This document shows, in pieces, positions 27,777 through 40,160 of a stretch of DNA of 64,000 nt (position 1 is its first letter; every line of letters begins with the position of its first letter). The notes beneath the pieces were generated by a model. It saw only the letters and a list, made by a program, of their open reading frames with translations, was not told the origin of the DNA and searched no databases. Both the position numbers and the translations under genes were made by a program. Source of the DNA: Seison nebaliae (taxonomy: Eukaryota > Rotifera > Pararotatoria > Seisonacea > Seisonidae); the NCBI GenBank assembly GCA_023231475.1, contig JALJEE010000349.1:1-64000 (forward strand), given 5' to 3'.

Positions 27777-28410
27777 CTTTTTTAAAAGAGAATTAATTTA
27801 TGAAAATTCCAAATGATTGATAACTGATTTCTATACAAATGATCAATATAAGATACTAATTCATCGATATACTCGTGAAAGTTTAGTCCATAAGTACCAT
27901 AGTGAAGAAGAATTAATGAAAAAATTAAAAATTTCATTTTTCCAATATTCATTTAATAAAGAAATGATTTTAATTCGATTTTACAATATATTGTTAAGCG
28001 AATTATGTTTATACACTTCAATGTGTTTTAATAGGGAGGTTGTCTATCATAAATAGTAATCAAAAATTAAAAAATTATATTTTGGAAAAATAAAAATGAT
28101 GAAAATATTTTTTTTCTAATTTATTTGATAATTTAGCAATGCATGATTCTCAATCAAGTGATTGATCAAGAAGCTTCATAAAATTATGATTCTTTAACGC
28201 TGTTCGGAAGTTCATTTGTAAAACTTCAATTGAACTTCACAATATTTAAAAAAATCAATTTATCGAAATCTTTGTCAAAGAGAATTTACGTGAAGAGATA
28301 TTTTGAATGAGACTTATGTATCTCTAGTTTACAACAATGAAAAAGAAAGCAAAATGATCATCATTATGCTAGGTTTTTACCTTTAGCATACTCCTAATAG
28401 TAAGAAGGTT

Positions 28411-28460
28411 GAAGTAATAGATGTAATAGAATGATGTAATAGAACGATGTAATAGAAAAT
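28411..28460. repeat. Short tandem repeat, GATGTAATAGAA unit
   Basis: About four imperfect copies of a 10-15 bp unit containing GATGTAATAGAA. It is non-coding and probably a simple minisatellite. Confidence 0.6.
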
Positions 28461-29070
28461 GATAGAGAACATTGGAAACGATAAGAAACCCAACCTACAA
28501 TTTAATTTTTTAGATGACAAGCAAATTTTTAGACAAATAATTGAATGACCAAACATATTTGTTAGGCAAATGATAGACAAAGTAATCCTGAAAACTCTAT
28601 TACACTGTACGAATCGAGATGTTTCTTAGAAAAAAAACAATTAGTTCGTATTTGTTACGAATCATTACACTAAATGGGACATTTACCATGTGTTAACCTA
28701 AAGGATTCAAATTATCAACAAACAGACATCTACCAAGAAACTATTAAATGAATTAACTGGTAATTATCAGATCGATTGAATGTCATCATGTTCTTCTCAA
28801 AAAACTTCTCCTGACATATACTTCAAATAAATCTTGGGCGACCAAACTAATTTTAACGGACACTCTCCTATGTATACTATAATATGGTCTATAACAGGCA
28901 TCAACTGCCTATGGCCCAATGTTTTGTGTTACAATAATAAGTACAATTGAATAAGGACCAAATAAGTTATGTTTGTTTTCATATATGACTGATTCAGAGA
29001 ATAAACTCCAGTTTCTTTTTCATTTAATATATGAAATATAATGTTTACTATTTCCGTTATTATGATGGTA

Positions 29071-29367
29071 GTCGGATAATTCTACTCCTTTTGAGTAGCT
29101 ATGAAAAAAGGACAGTTCTACTTCTTTCGTTCGGACAGTTCTATTCCTTTCTTAAAACTCCTTTGGACAGTTCTACTCCTTTTTAACTTCGTTGGACAGT
29201 TCTACTCCTTTTTAAGAAATTACGGAAAATTATACTCCACTTTTTCCTGTTTTTGAAAGTTTTACTCCTTTTTTTATAAGATAGGACATTTCTACTCCTT
29301 TTCCTAAAAATATGGACAGTTCTACAGCCAATTTGGAAATTTTATGGACAGTTCTACATCTTTCGCT
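29071..29367. repeat. Degenerate ~30-bp tandem array, ten copies
   Basis: About ten head-to-tail copies of a core close to GGACAGTTCTACTCCTTTTT followed by a variable A/T-rich tail, spaced 21-38 bp apart and most often 29-32. Near-identical core copies begin at about 29110, 29133, 29165, 29194 and 29314; outer copies are more diverged. It has no open frame. It is a minisatellite or satellite fragment of unknown role. Confidence 0.8.
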
Positions 29368-29940
29368 AAAGAGATTTTTTACCCAGCTCTATTTTTTTAT
29401 TATAGTATTATATTTTTTTAACAAAACATATTTAAGAGACTTCTACTTTATTTTTTGTTATACATTTAATCAATTTTAAATTCACAATGCTAGTGTTTCT
29501 GTGTTGATGGCTAAAAATGAGACTATTAAGAAAGCGGAATGATAGATTATTGTCAAATTGAAAATTCTTAGAAAGTTAGCTTAATTTCGATAATGTCATG
29601 CCAGAGAATATGATGTCAATGTTAAACATAGAAAACGAAGAAGATTTGCAAGAATATCTTTCACCTCCAGAAATACCAACGTGCTCTGCAACGTGCTCCG
29701 CGATGGAACGCATCGCAGCGCATCGATTCATGAAAGGGCTCGAGCCAAAGCATGAGTCTGGCTAGTAGCTTGGCTTGAGCCTTGTATGTATAAGACTCTT
29801 AGCATGTCTGGATTTTTTTTCCAAAATGTAAGGAGGACTCGAGTTTTATCACTTTGGACTCACGAATCATATTCACAGCACTAGAATCAATCACTTTTCA
29901 AATCAAATAGCGGATTTTCTTGGATCGAGTAAGTACTTAT

Positions 29941-30160
29941 AATTTTCGGAGGGAAACAAAAAATCATATCATATATGAATGCGTTAATCACTGAAAAAAT
30001 GGATATGTAGGAACAATTGGATTAACTATTTCGCATATAAAGCCGCTCTAAAATATTTCACGGATCAATACCAATCGAACAAATAAAAGATATTCATAAT
30101 TGTGAATGCAGTATTACAGAAGCGAAAGTAAAAGTATTGAAAATTTATGAAAAATTGTAA
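29941..30160 (+). pseudogene. Decayed FLYWCH-like zinc-finger fragment
   Basis: The plus strand encodes pieces typical of a FLYWCH-type finger: KNHIIYECVNH, then KNGYVGTIGL, and after a frame change IHNCECSITEAKVKVLKIYEKL-like residues before a stop. The first part is interrupted by two stop codons (after VNH and after KPL), so this is not a working exon. It could be a remnant of a Mutator-like DNA transposon or of a duplicate of the zinc-finger gene near the start of the window. The call rests on motif resemblance only. Confidence 0.35.
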
Positions 30161-30369
30161 TTAATTGAAGGCGATTACTTCTAATTTATTACTGAGAGAA
30201 AACATTTCCTATTGCTCATTGTTCTTTCTTGAATCTAAATATATATTCATTTATTTTAATTACCTAGCTTATTTAATTTTAAAATTCTACATTTAGCTAA
30301 ATATAAAGCTAAAAAATAAAACTGAAAAGCATTCCAAAAAATATGAAGCGCACGTTGATATCTAATTCA

Positions 30370-33300
30370 ATGAAAGAAATTAATTTGTTACTATGGTATT
30401 TGAGTAAATCGAACGTGTATAATGAAATAAGGAATCATGGCTGCAAATAAATTTCTTGAGGTCAAGCCAATATTATTGTTAATATTTTATCTCATTCTTT
30501 CACATCAATCATCCCAAATATATTTAGATGGAGTTTCTCTAAACCTCAAGACATTCAATCTGTAGAAATTGATGATCATTTAATTTTCAGTTGCAAATAC
30601 AATATCCAATTTCTGAATGGAAATGATGGTAGGATTACTAAGAAAATTAAGAATGCTCCAGATGGCATCTTTAACTTGACAATGTCGAACGACGGAAAAT
30701 ATATCAGTTGGAACGATGCAGCATTCCCTACCAACCTTTATCTCCAGGGCACTAATGGTAAGAGTGTAATCAAGATACACGAAGTCGCTTTATTTGGATT
30801 ATCATCCATATCGATATGTCCTGGAGAAAAGGTCGTTTGTTGTGCTACAAAACCACCAGAAACTGTCATTCGAATATTGTTCATTTTTGAGTATTTTGTC
30901 TAATAACTCAATTATTCTTCAGCAATTACAGTTCGAATGATAAAATTTTCGAATTCGATTTGGGAGAGGAAAATTTAATATTCTGTTCATGCAATCCCTT
31001 CAATTGGAAAAGTGTTCTTGTGGTAACGTCTACCGAAATATATATGTTGAATATCCAAATATCTGAAGAAGGAAATAGTCCGACTAAAATGTTACTGGGT
31101 ATTAAAACAAAATTTCATTAAACTCATTAAACTTAATTTTATTTAGCGATTTCATAATGCCGAATTCGTCGAAGGAGAAATTTGAGAAATATGATTACTG
31201 CAATAAAAATAAAATGAGTAATGATGATAATCGAAACGTACCGATGGCAGTTGCGGGTTAATTGATTAATACTTAAATTAAAAATATAAGAGAATTTTAA
31301 AGGAATGATTGAAGATACGGAAAAAGTTGAACGAAATTTGGGACTGAAAAGATATGTAGTTCCCAAATTTGTTAATTATCTCGATATGAATCGAGCGTTG
31401 GTCATTTGTGAAGATAACGAGATACTTTTGGTTAGAATTTAGTTCATATAAAGTCTTCCATTGGGGAATTGTGTAGTTAAATTTACTGAATCATAAAGTG
31501 AAAGTTTTACATGATCCGACATCGACACCATTCTGCTCCCAAATAGATTTATCAATCATATATTTCCTTCCAACATTGGATTCAAAAATTTATTTAATCT
31601 ATGAAAACGGAGATGTACAACTGGTAATGATTAAGAAGAATGTAATTGAAATTGGTAATTTCAAGAGAATGAAAGTTAATGCTGAAAAATTGGCGATTGG
31701 TGCAACGAAATTATACATTTTATCTAAAGTTCTTCTCCTTCCTTCTTCTCAATTTCATCCTTTTTGAAGAAAAACGAATTGTCTTATATTAGTAAAAATG
31801 GTCAAGGAAGTGAAATAAGTGAAATTCAAAAATTTTACGATACACCTATTATATTTCTCTCATCTTTAAACGAAGAAACTGAACAATATTTCCTGACTGT
31901 TAGACGAAATGGATTGGTAGAAATCGCCAACAATATTGACGGTATTGTTATAAGCGATTTTCTGTTACCAAATAACAATGTTCAATCTGTTTTATAATTC
32001 TGAGAAAAATTTATTATTCTCTTTTTAGATCACAACCGCTCAGTTAGGCCATCGAACTAATGTTTTAGTTTGTGGAACATTCAGTGGAGAGTTATTTCTG
32101 TACAGTATCGCCTCTAAGAAGCCATCAGTATTCTTGAGTCATTTCCATTTATGTGATGCTTCCATTATAAGATTGACGTTTATCTTCATAAAATATTTTG
32201 ATAAAAAGAAATATTTCTTTTTTCAGATATGCACCTTTAGCACAAATCTTAATAGCATTAACTACTGATCGATTATTTATTCTGAGAGTGTGCGATCCTC
32301 CCGAAAACCATACTACAGGTACGTCATGTCATTTCAAAATCGTTGGTCATATAAGTTAAATTATTTAAGCAAATTTTATAAATGATTTAACTTGAACTTT
32401 GAAAGAAACGATCGGATTTCCTTTGGATATCGATTGTGTTGTCCGATTTCTAAAAAATTCGCTGACGAAAACTTATGAAGAATCATCAGTCAGATTAATC
32501 ATTGGTTAGATATTATTCAAAAATACGATTATTTTTTAACGATTTTCTTTTCAGGATATAATATCCAAGAGAGATTTAACAGCGATGTTGATACTGATAA
32601 ATATATTGAAGAATCTTTTGGGCCGTTAAAGAAAGATTTGAAACAAAGCATGATCAATGTTGTTCAGATTTCCGAATTTAACACTGCTTATTTATTTAGT
32701 TATTTTTTTTTCACACCCAAACTAATATATCTCGAACAGCACATATGACTGAGAGTGGAGAGAGTCCAATTTACCAATCGCTGGACATGACACTACTAAC
32801 CAAAGCTCATGGTTATCTAGCTGTATCGACTAATTACAGTTTCATACCTAAATGTGCAACTAAAATTCGATTCATCGATCCAAACACGATCGTCGCATTG
32901 GGAATTAATGCACTTTACCGAATTAAATTGCCCGAGGAATTAAATTTAGCAAAAGTTTAAACTGAAATTCATTTTTTTAGACATATTGAAAACGAATCAA
33001 TAGAAATTGAAACCGGTAAAAAAGAAGAATAAACCTAAAGAAAGAAATATAGAAGATGATAGGCATAGTCTCTCCTCCCAATCTGTCTCATCGAAACATA
33101 GTTATGTTAAGCCAGTGACAGCTGAACAGCCGCCTAGTACAGTAGAGACGTTACTTAAAACCGAAGACTCACCTGATACAGATCTAATAGAGCTGAATGA
33201 TGACGATGAAACCGGTTTAGATGTATTTGATGAGACCGAGATTCTAGCTGAACAAATTAAAAGAGATCGGAGAAGAAGAAAAAAAGCGACAGCTGTAACC

Positions 33301-36300
33301 GGCAGGAAACCGTCACGTCGTGCGTTAGATGACACAGTTAGAAAATTTAGGGTTACAGAAAATAAGAGTGTAATATAATTGTTTTTAGCATACTCAGAGT
33401 GATAAGTCAAACCATCTTGACGTTTTATCCACTAAAAGACAACCAGTACCATTTCGTCGTAAGAAATTAGTGATAACTGAAGATTTTATTAAAATTCAAT
33501 TATTATTCAAAAATCTTGTAAGTTGTTTCGTAAAAAGAATGCTCCATTTAATTTTCAGTTTTTAATCATTTCTTTAATTTAAATTTTTATTATTTTTTCA
33601 TTTTTTCATTTGAATCTAAAACGATAAATATTTTGATGATTGTTTCCTGCAATTTTTCTTCGTAGAACATACGAGTAACTCGATTGGATATTGCCGAAAC
33701 GTTGCCATCCCATATATTTTTGGGAAACGACTTGCAATTTAATTCTGAACGTGTGACAATGATATCAGGTGGAGCTGATGGATATATCCATATTCGATTG
33801 AGTAATCAACCAGAATTAGAAATTGTTCATGTGATGAATCCAGCTATCGAGAACTGTCGATTCGTTTACATTTCTCCAAAAATGAAATATCTCTATTTTG
33901 TTGGTGATGATCAGACGTATGGAATCGTTGAATTGAAGTTTCGTATATTCCAAATTTCACATTTTTCATCAATCTTGATTCTGTCAGATATGTTGAAACT
34001 ATTCGAATGTTCTCCGAACAAATGGCTATTCCAATACCAGATGAGTCTCGCATTAATTGTAATGATCCAACTGAGAGTGCTGAGATCTATGGTGATAAAT
34101 CGATGACACCATATTACGGTGAAAGTACAATTATATCAAAACCATGGTACGAAGCCTATTTAGAAACTGTTCTTAATTATATTGGAATTTAATAATATAC
34201 TTTAATCTAATTAAATTTAAGGCAAAATCGATAGAGAAAGAAAAGTATAGTGATGCACGCGAAGGAATTATGGTTTCATTGGATGAAATTCGAAAAGAAT
34301 TAGACGTACTTTTGGAAGCTAATCGACAAAAGGAGAATCCTATAGCACAATTAGAATTACATGAATTCGAATTGAATATTGAAGAGGAAACGAAAATTAA
34401 AGATGAGAATGAAAAAGAAATAAAAGAAGTTCCTCTTTCTTGGAACTATTAACTCCAAATTATTTTCCAAATATATTAGATGGTGGAAGAATATAATAAT
34501 CAAATTGCAAAAGATATTTTTGTCCGAGATATGATCAAAGCGGAATGTTGGGACGGTTTAAATACGAAAGTCAAAGGATTAGCAGTTAGTTGATTCTAAT
34601 TCTCTACATACTTTCTACCGTAAACAATTCCTTTTACCTTTAGCCATTTCTTCATGGGCAAAAGTTGAATAATTTCCCTTTATTCGCCGAAGAAGCAAAT
34701 GAACGAGAACTAAGGAAAAAACTAATCTTCCAAAGGAAAGTTGAAATTTATGAGAGGAATTTGGTGAAGAATTATTATCACATGAAAACGCACGAAGAAC
34801 TAGAATTCGAATTTAATTTGAACTCTCAAAACGATTGGTATTTCTATCCTCAATTACAATTGACGGCGAAGCATTGCAAAATGAAGCAAATAATTCTACT
34901 GAAACATCAAATTCGAGAATATATGAAGAAATTCAACAAGAAATTTGAAGAAATGACAGGAAGGAAAGAAGTAGAAAAGAGTCGAATTGAACAAAAACAA
35001 GGTCAGATACGGCAAATCCTTAAAGATATTAGTCTATTACCTCCAATAAGAATCACAGAATTAGCTAGTCAATTTTTCGAAGGTCAAATTGATAAAGAAT
35101 TATTCAATCGTATGGATGAAGACTTCGATGATAATAGTCGGAAACCGATTGCCTTGGGCAATTTATTAGAACCGCTCGAAATGATGCCAGAAACCAATGA
35201 TGATAGAATTGTTTTTGAAAGAACTTCTTTTTTTGTTGAACATCCAGAAACGATGTTCGTTGTATTAAAACAGGATATCAAATCAAAACAATATTTAACT
35301 GAACAGCAATTACAAGAATTAGAACAATTGCGATTAGCACGACTGGAAGAAATCAAGAGAAATAAAGCAGATAATTGGCGAAAACGAGGATTGATGGATA
35401 TGATGCATGGAGTCTTAGAAATCAGACCACAAGATGAACTGCGGAAAAAAGTCGATGTACCAAAATGTTTATTAGAAGGCAAACAAGAATTATATTTTTC
35501 AGCGGAAGAACGAACTCAAGTGATGAGTTATGTAAAGAAAACTTTGAAACTGAATGATGATCGTGAAAAAATGAATAATTCTTTACGAAAAGAAAAAAGA
35601 GAGATAATTAATCAGTTAATGATCGATTGTGATATATTTGATACTGATTTGGCAAAGTTACATAATGAAAGAGTTGAAGTATCTCAAAAATGTTATTCAG
35701 CTGAATTATTCATAGTCCGATTGCTGTATTCGATTATGTGTGTTGAAGAATTAAATTGGCGTATTGAGCAATTGAAGAATTTGATTGAAGAGTCAATTGA
35801 AGAAAAACGTCAAATAAGTCAATTGATTATTGATGGGAATGGAGCTTTCGATCATTTGAAAGAACAACACAATGAATTACAATTAGAAATGAAAGAGATC
35901 GATCGATCGTTCCAGAAAGAATTACACGATCTCAAACCACCACTCAAAGAAACAATGATGCATCAGTATAATCTTCGAGGAGGAATTAAAAATCAGGAGA
36001 CTATAGAAGATAATCCAAGTAACATCGCCCTATTGGAGAATGAGAATTTGCAAAATCTTTTCAAATCTTTAAAAATAATTATCACCAGACGCAAAACAGA
36101 AGTTTATCAGCGTTTAACCGATATGAACTTACCCGCTAACAAACCAGACGGATGTGATTTGTATATTTGGGATCAGTTAGTCAAATATAGACAGGAACGT
36201 TTGGACTTGGAAGATAAGTGTGATCATATAAAAATAATGATAATTGAAATCATGCATGACGTTCATCGTCATAGCAGCAAACAACAATTGATAAGTGAAA

Positions 36301-37311
36301 AACACAATAAATTTATTGAACAATTGGCAAAGTTAATGAAATTTGTGCGATATAATTCAACATTACTACTTCTTTTAGTGTGAAGGCGGTTAAACGGCAG
36401 CATTCTTTCGACTTCGAAATACAATTCGAAATGAGACAGGGAAGAATCGAAATTACAACGGAAAGTGATACGTTGAGATCGGAATCGTCCTGTTTATTAG
36501 AACGTCATCGTATTGAGGAATTGAATGCAGTTGTCAAAGTTAAATCTTATTCTTTCCTATTCCGATGTATATATGCATGAATTAATTGGATAATTTCATA
36601 AGGAAATTGGAAATCAAATTCTTAGTAAAATGAATGACAAAATGGAAACTTTAAAACGACTGAAACAGATCGAGTGGACGAATGACAAGTTGGAGATGAG
36701 AGTCCAAGATTTGCGAAAAAGAGAACACGACATCACTTTCTTCAAAGTGACTAATGAAACGAGAAAATATTTGGAGAATATTCAGAAATATGATGCGATG
36801 AAAGAGAAGGAGTTAGTACAATTAGAAAAAACTCTCGAAGTACAACAATCGGTTTGATTTTATGAAACTAATTGTAAACTAAGCATTGAAATAGATTGAG
36901 AAGAAGAAACGGAAAGAATTGGAACAAGAAAAATCTAAAATTGGAATGAGTATAGAATCAGTTCACTTTTTTTTAAATCCAATAATTTAATCAATTTAAT
37001 TCAGTTACGTAAAACCAATACCAATTTAGAAAAAACAATAAAGGATTACAACATCACTTTAAGCGAAAAAAAGCGTCCTGTGGGAACTCTCGGTTAATGA
37101 AACATTAATATATTATATTAAATTATGTATATACTAAATATGTTTTGTAGCTAAAAAAGACAAATTGGAAATGGCCCAGCAGAAATTCAAACAAATCAGT
37201 GAAAAACGAGGGTTAGAGGAACTGGCTAGACTGCAAGCTCAAGAAATTGAATTTCTTCAAAATGAAGTCGAAAAATTACGTATGAGATCATTTCCTGCCT
37301 TACATAATTAA
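30370..37311 (+). CDS. CFAP43: Cilia- and flagella-associated protein 43
   Basis: Axonemal protein that with CFAP44 tethers the tether/tetherhead complex of inner dynein arms; known to be needed for sperm and ciliary motility. The gene has some twenty exons separated by 40-140 nt introns. The N-terminal half is WD40-like; the C-terminal half (from about 34250) is long coiled coil. Human-like signatures are LELHEFELNIEEE, AECWDGLNTKVKG-like, NNFPL, RGLMDMMHGVLEI, the final LRMRSFPAL, and WSFSKP near the start. The first exon is tentative: ATG at 30370 with a GTTACT donor at 30387, or ATG at 30393 with a GTAAAT donor at 30404, both joining at 30528. Using the GTTACT donor at about 31090 rather than the nearby GTATTA keeps the frame open. 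Not every internal junction was fixed, so read the interval as a gene span. Confidence 0.88.
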
Positions 37312-37476
37312 CTTCATAATGTCATAATTAATTTAATTAAACGAAATTACTAAATTTAAATAAACTTTTTCCTATAGAAATTGTCTGATAGAAAAAAAGT
37401 GGAAATAAGTCAAACTTATTAAAATATGTTATATATAGTTCAGCAATTAGTTTGTCGTCTCAATAAATAAGTGTTT

Positions 37477-37516
37477 CACCATTTGTTAACTTTCCCTTAT
37501 CATGTTTCTATATATG
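37477..37516 (+). promoter_or_regulatory. Shared promoter block, copy 1
   Basis: CACCATTTGTTAACTTTCCC followed by TTAT and TATATA, ending about 35 bp before the start codon of the first cysteine-rich peptide gene. A closely similar block precedes the second gene. Conservation outside the coding region suggests a common promoter carried along by the duplication; the TATATA could be a TATA box. Confidence 0.55.
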
Positions 37517-37550
37517 TCGTTAAAAACTTTTAAAAAAGAAATATAATAAA

Positions 37551-37850
37551 ATGAAATTGTTAGGGTCATCAATTTTTATCTTCATAGCACTATTGTTATT
37601 GAAAACAAAAGTGAGTGCGGTGAAGATATCTTTCGGAAATATTGGACAATGCAAATGGGTTAATTGTTTTGAAGATCCATGTAAATTTAGTTTCTGTGAC
37701 ATCTCTGGAGCTATGTGCTAGTTATTAAAATTATTTATTAATACAGTTTTATCATTAATTTCGATTTCATCTAGCTCAAATTATTGCAATGGTTGCAATG
37801 CCGAATGGTTTAGTCTGGCAGGTAATAAACTAGATTGCAACAACGATTAA
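37551..37850 (+). CDS. Secreted eight-cysteine peptide, copy 1
   Basis: Two exons (37551-37720, 37775-37850) encode 81 residues. The signal peptide (residues 1 to about 23, core FIFIALLLLKTKVSA) is followed by a mature region with eight Cys spaced C-x4-C-x4-C-x4-C-x6-C-x4-C-x2-C-x13-C, including SNYCNGCNAEW. I associate a similar SNYCGGC-type motif with uncharacterised small secreted proteins of several invertebrates; this is from memory. Four disulfides are likely, so the peptide should be stable outside the cell: a defence, venom-like or signalling peptide are all possible. The apparent stop after MC is removed by the intron (donor GTTATT). It is a tandem duplicate of the next gene. Confidence 0.8.
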
Positions 37851-38376
37851 TACCAAAAAATATGTCGACATCCCCCAAAGATTATAATATGAATGTTGAA
37901 GAACTAAACAAATTCGTAAAACTATAAAAGAAACAAACATTTATCGAAAATTAAAATAAAATGTAGTCCTCAAGAAAACTATATCAAATGCTCTTGTAAT
38001 ACTAAAAGATTTTTAAATTTTTCTTACAAGCAAAGTATTGGATGTGTGAAAAATTATGTTGATTTTTATTTTTTGGTCTCTAAATTGGTGCAAAACTCAT
38101 AAATTATAAATCAGTACAATAATAATGATAATCTATTAATTTTGGCTTAAGTTAGTTTTATATAATTGATGTCAATTTTACAATCGATTACATGCCTTAC
38201 TACGCTTAATGAGATACGATAGAGCACAAAAGGCTCACATTTTTCCCCAATCTAATTTCAGTAATGAATATATGATTTTTCTGAAAATTTTATAAAGTTC
38301 TGTTTGCTAGCAAATTCTTAAATACATATTCATAAAACGAGTGGGAGTGTATGAAAAAAACTGAAAAATAGATTCA

Positions 38377-38420
38377 CCCAACCATTTGCTAACTTTCTCT
38401 TATGGTGTAGTATATAAGAC
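38377..38420 (+). promoter_or_regulatory. Shared promoter block, copy 2
   Basis: CAACCATTTGCTAACTTTCT, then CTTAT and TATATAAGAC, about 45 bp before the second cysteine-rich peptide start codon. It aligns with the block at 37477-37516 with few mismatches, the TATA-like element in the same relative place. Confidence 0.55.
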
Positions 38421-38465
38421 ATAAGGAAGTTCCCCAAATTTTATCTAAATTATAAATTTTCTAAA

Positions 38466-38743
38466 ATGAAATTTCTCGCATTAATCTTCACAACTTTATT
38501 CCTATTATCAACAAGCGCAACTGCGTTTAAATTGCCATTCGGTAATTTAGGCCAATGTAATTGGGTAACTTGTTTCGTTGATCCTTGTACCGTAAGCCAT
38601 TGTTCAATTCCTGGTGCTTTATGTCAGTTAGTAAAAATTTTTTAGGCGTTGACGATATTTTTATTTTAATCTTATTCAGTTCAAACTATTGTAATGGTTG
38701 TCATGCTGAATGGTATATTGGAGGGCATATAGTTCATTGCTAA
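38466..38743 (+). CDS. Secreted eight-cysteine peptide, copy 2
   Basis: Two exons (38466-38626, 38680-38743) encode 74 residues. The signal peptide (core ALIFTTLFLLSTSATA) leads to a mature region nearly collinear with copy 1: QCNWVTC, VDPC, SHC, GALC, SNYCNGC and a last Cys just before the stop, spaced C-x4-C-x4-C-x4-C-x6-C-x4-C-x2-C-x12-C. The intron (53 nt, donor GTTAGT) is in the same place and phase as in copy 1. All eight Cys are kept while the residues between them differ, suggesting selection on the fold. Function unknown. Confidence 0.82.
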
Positions 38744-39037
38744 TTAGAAAGAACCATAACATATGAATTAACTTATCTCATATTTTGTTTATTAATAATT
38801 CATGAAAAATTTTAAACCATGTTATGACATATAATATATTCTATTATGATGATATTGAAAAAGTTCTGACTTGTGAGAAGGATTGATTTGAATTTGAATT
38901 AAGATATTTCTGTGAGATTAAAGATAAAAAATTAAACTAAAAATTGTTAATACAAAAATGTTAATTTGTTCAAATTTCATAAAATTAGCTGATAATTTCT
39001 TAAAATTTTTTAAAATCAGAATTATCCGAAAGAGAGA

Positions 39038-39933
39038 ATGATGAACATTTTAAGAAACTGGATGAAACTGACAACTCAATCGAAGTTGAATAAATTACCA
39101 ATTAAGCAATTAGTGAATTCGTCATCGAAAAAGTTTTTGTCGAGTGAAGTCACTTCGATTGGTAAAGAGAAGACGACATTAAGAGGGGAAACATTCACCA
39201 TTCATAATTTGGATACAAGTCTCCGATATTTGAAGAGTGAAGGTGTAATAAATGAATTATTTTGTCTTTCAACTATTCTCTTCAATTTCAGCATATGCAG
39301 AAGCGTATGGAACACATCGAGTATGGGAATTGTACGTCCGAAATTTTAAAGGAAATAAATTACCTTTAAAAACAAGACAACAATGTATTGTTAATTTTGT
39401 TGATAAGGGAAGACTTTATTAAAATTTTAGAGTGGGGGAATTTATAGAACGGGAAATCCGTGTCCTTTATGTCGAGATGAGTATTTGATTGTTCATTATA
39501 AAGTTAGTAGATTATTAGGAATGAGTATAACTGAATTTTATTGTAGAATGTTGAATTACTGAAACAATTCATTGATGATGATAGTGGGAAGATTTTACAT
39601 CCTAACAAAACACGTTACTAGTTTTAGAGTATCAAAATAAATTTTCCTAAAAAAACTTTTTCATTTGTAGACGTTTGTCAGAAGCAGTTTCAGATGTTAG
39701 AAATCGAAATTGGAAAAGCGAAAGATTACGGCTTTATTGTACATGAGGTACCGTTCCGGGAATATGATTATGCAGATTATTATCCGCCAAACACATTCGA
39801 TCGGAATGATATGTCTGAATCGATGAAAATTGAGAAGGGAGATTCGTTACCCAAATGGATGAGTGAGACACCGAGAAAATATTTATATGATAAAATTGGG
39901 AGAATGAGAGCTGAACTAAAGAACGGGAAATAA
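39038..39933 (+). CDS. MRPS18B: Mitochondrial ribosomal protein S18B (mS40)
   Basis: Small-subunit protein of the mitochondrial ribosome. Exons 39038-39242, 39292-39389, 39431-39502, 39547-39613 and 39671-39933 sum to 234 residues. Diagnostic stretches are VWELYVRNFKGNKLPLKTRQ, TGNPCPLCRDEYLIVHYKNV, ELLKQFIDDDSGKILHP and HVCQKQ, aligned with the human protein, including the CPLCRD cysteines. The Arg/Lys/Ser-rich N-terminus (residues 1-35) fits a mitochondrial targeting sequence. Two ATGs in a row (39038 and 39041) leave the exact start open. Introns are 41-57 nt; donors are GTGTAA, GTTAAT, GTTAGT and GTTACT. It is convergent with hexokinase, 227 bp between stops. Confidence 0.93.
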
Positions 39934-40160
39934 ATAAAATTTTTTCATTAAAAATAATCGAGAGAGAAGAGGAGAAGAATGTGATCATCATCGAGAGAAG
40001 AAAAAGCGGAAATAGATAAATATTATTACAAAAAAAGTGTAAAAGAAATAGACTTTTTGTGTTAAAGAAATTTTGAATTTCCATTGTGAATTTGCTTTTC
40101 ATCTTTCAATCGAAAGTTCATTGGACAATTTTCTCATTGTCGATAATAAAGAAGATTAAT

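Larger units (their letters stand above)
27777..30369. other. Repeat-rich intergenic region
   Basis: No intact gene. It contains a short tandem repeat at 28411-28460, the ~30-bp tandem array at 29071-29367, a locally GC-rich patch at about 29680-29790 with imperfect palindromes (GGCTCGAGCC...GGCTTGAGCC) and a 12-bp ACGTGCTC direct repeat, and a decayed zinc-finger-like fragment at 29941-30160. It looks like a site of repeated small insertions. Confidence 0.5.

Noticed and set aside
29611-29766. Short open frame of about 50 codons in the GC-rich patch near 29.7 kb
   Set aside because: Made largely of short repeats (ACGTGCTC, GCATCGCAGC) and lacks any recognisable domain or splice partner.
31090-31150. 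Frame break in CFAP43 after KMLLG, suggesting a broken gene
   Set aside because: It disappears when the donor GTTACT a few bases earlier is used instead of GTATTA.
37711-37730. Apparent stop codon inside cysteine-rich peptide copy 1 suggesting a pseudogene
   Set aside because: The stop (TGC TAG) straddles a GTTATT donor; splicing to the acceptor at 37774 restores the frame and the intron matches that of copy 2.
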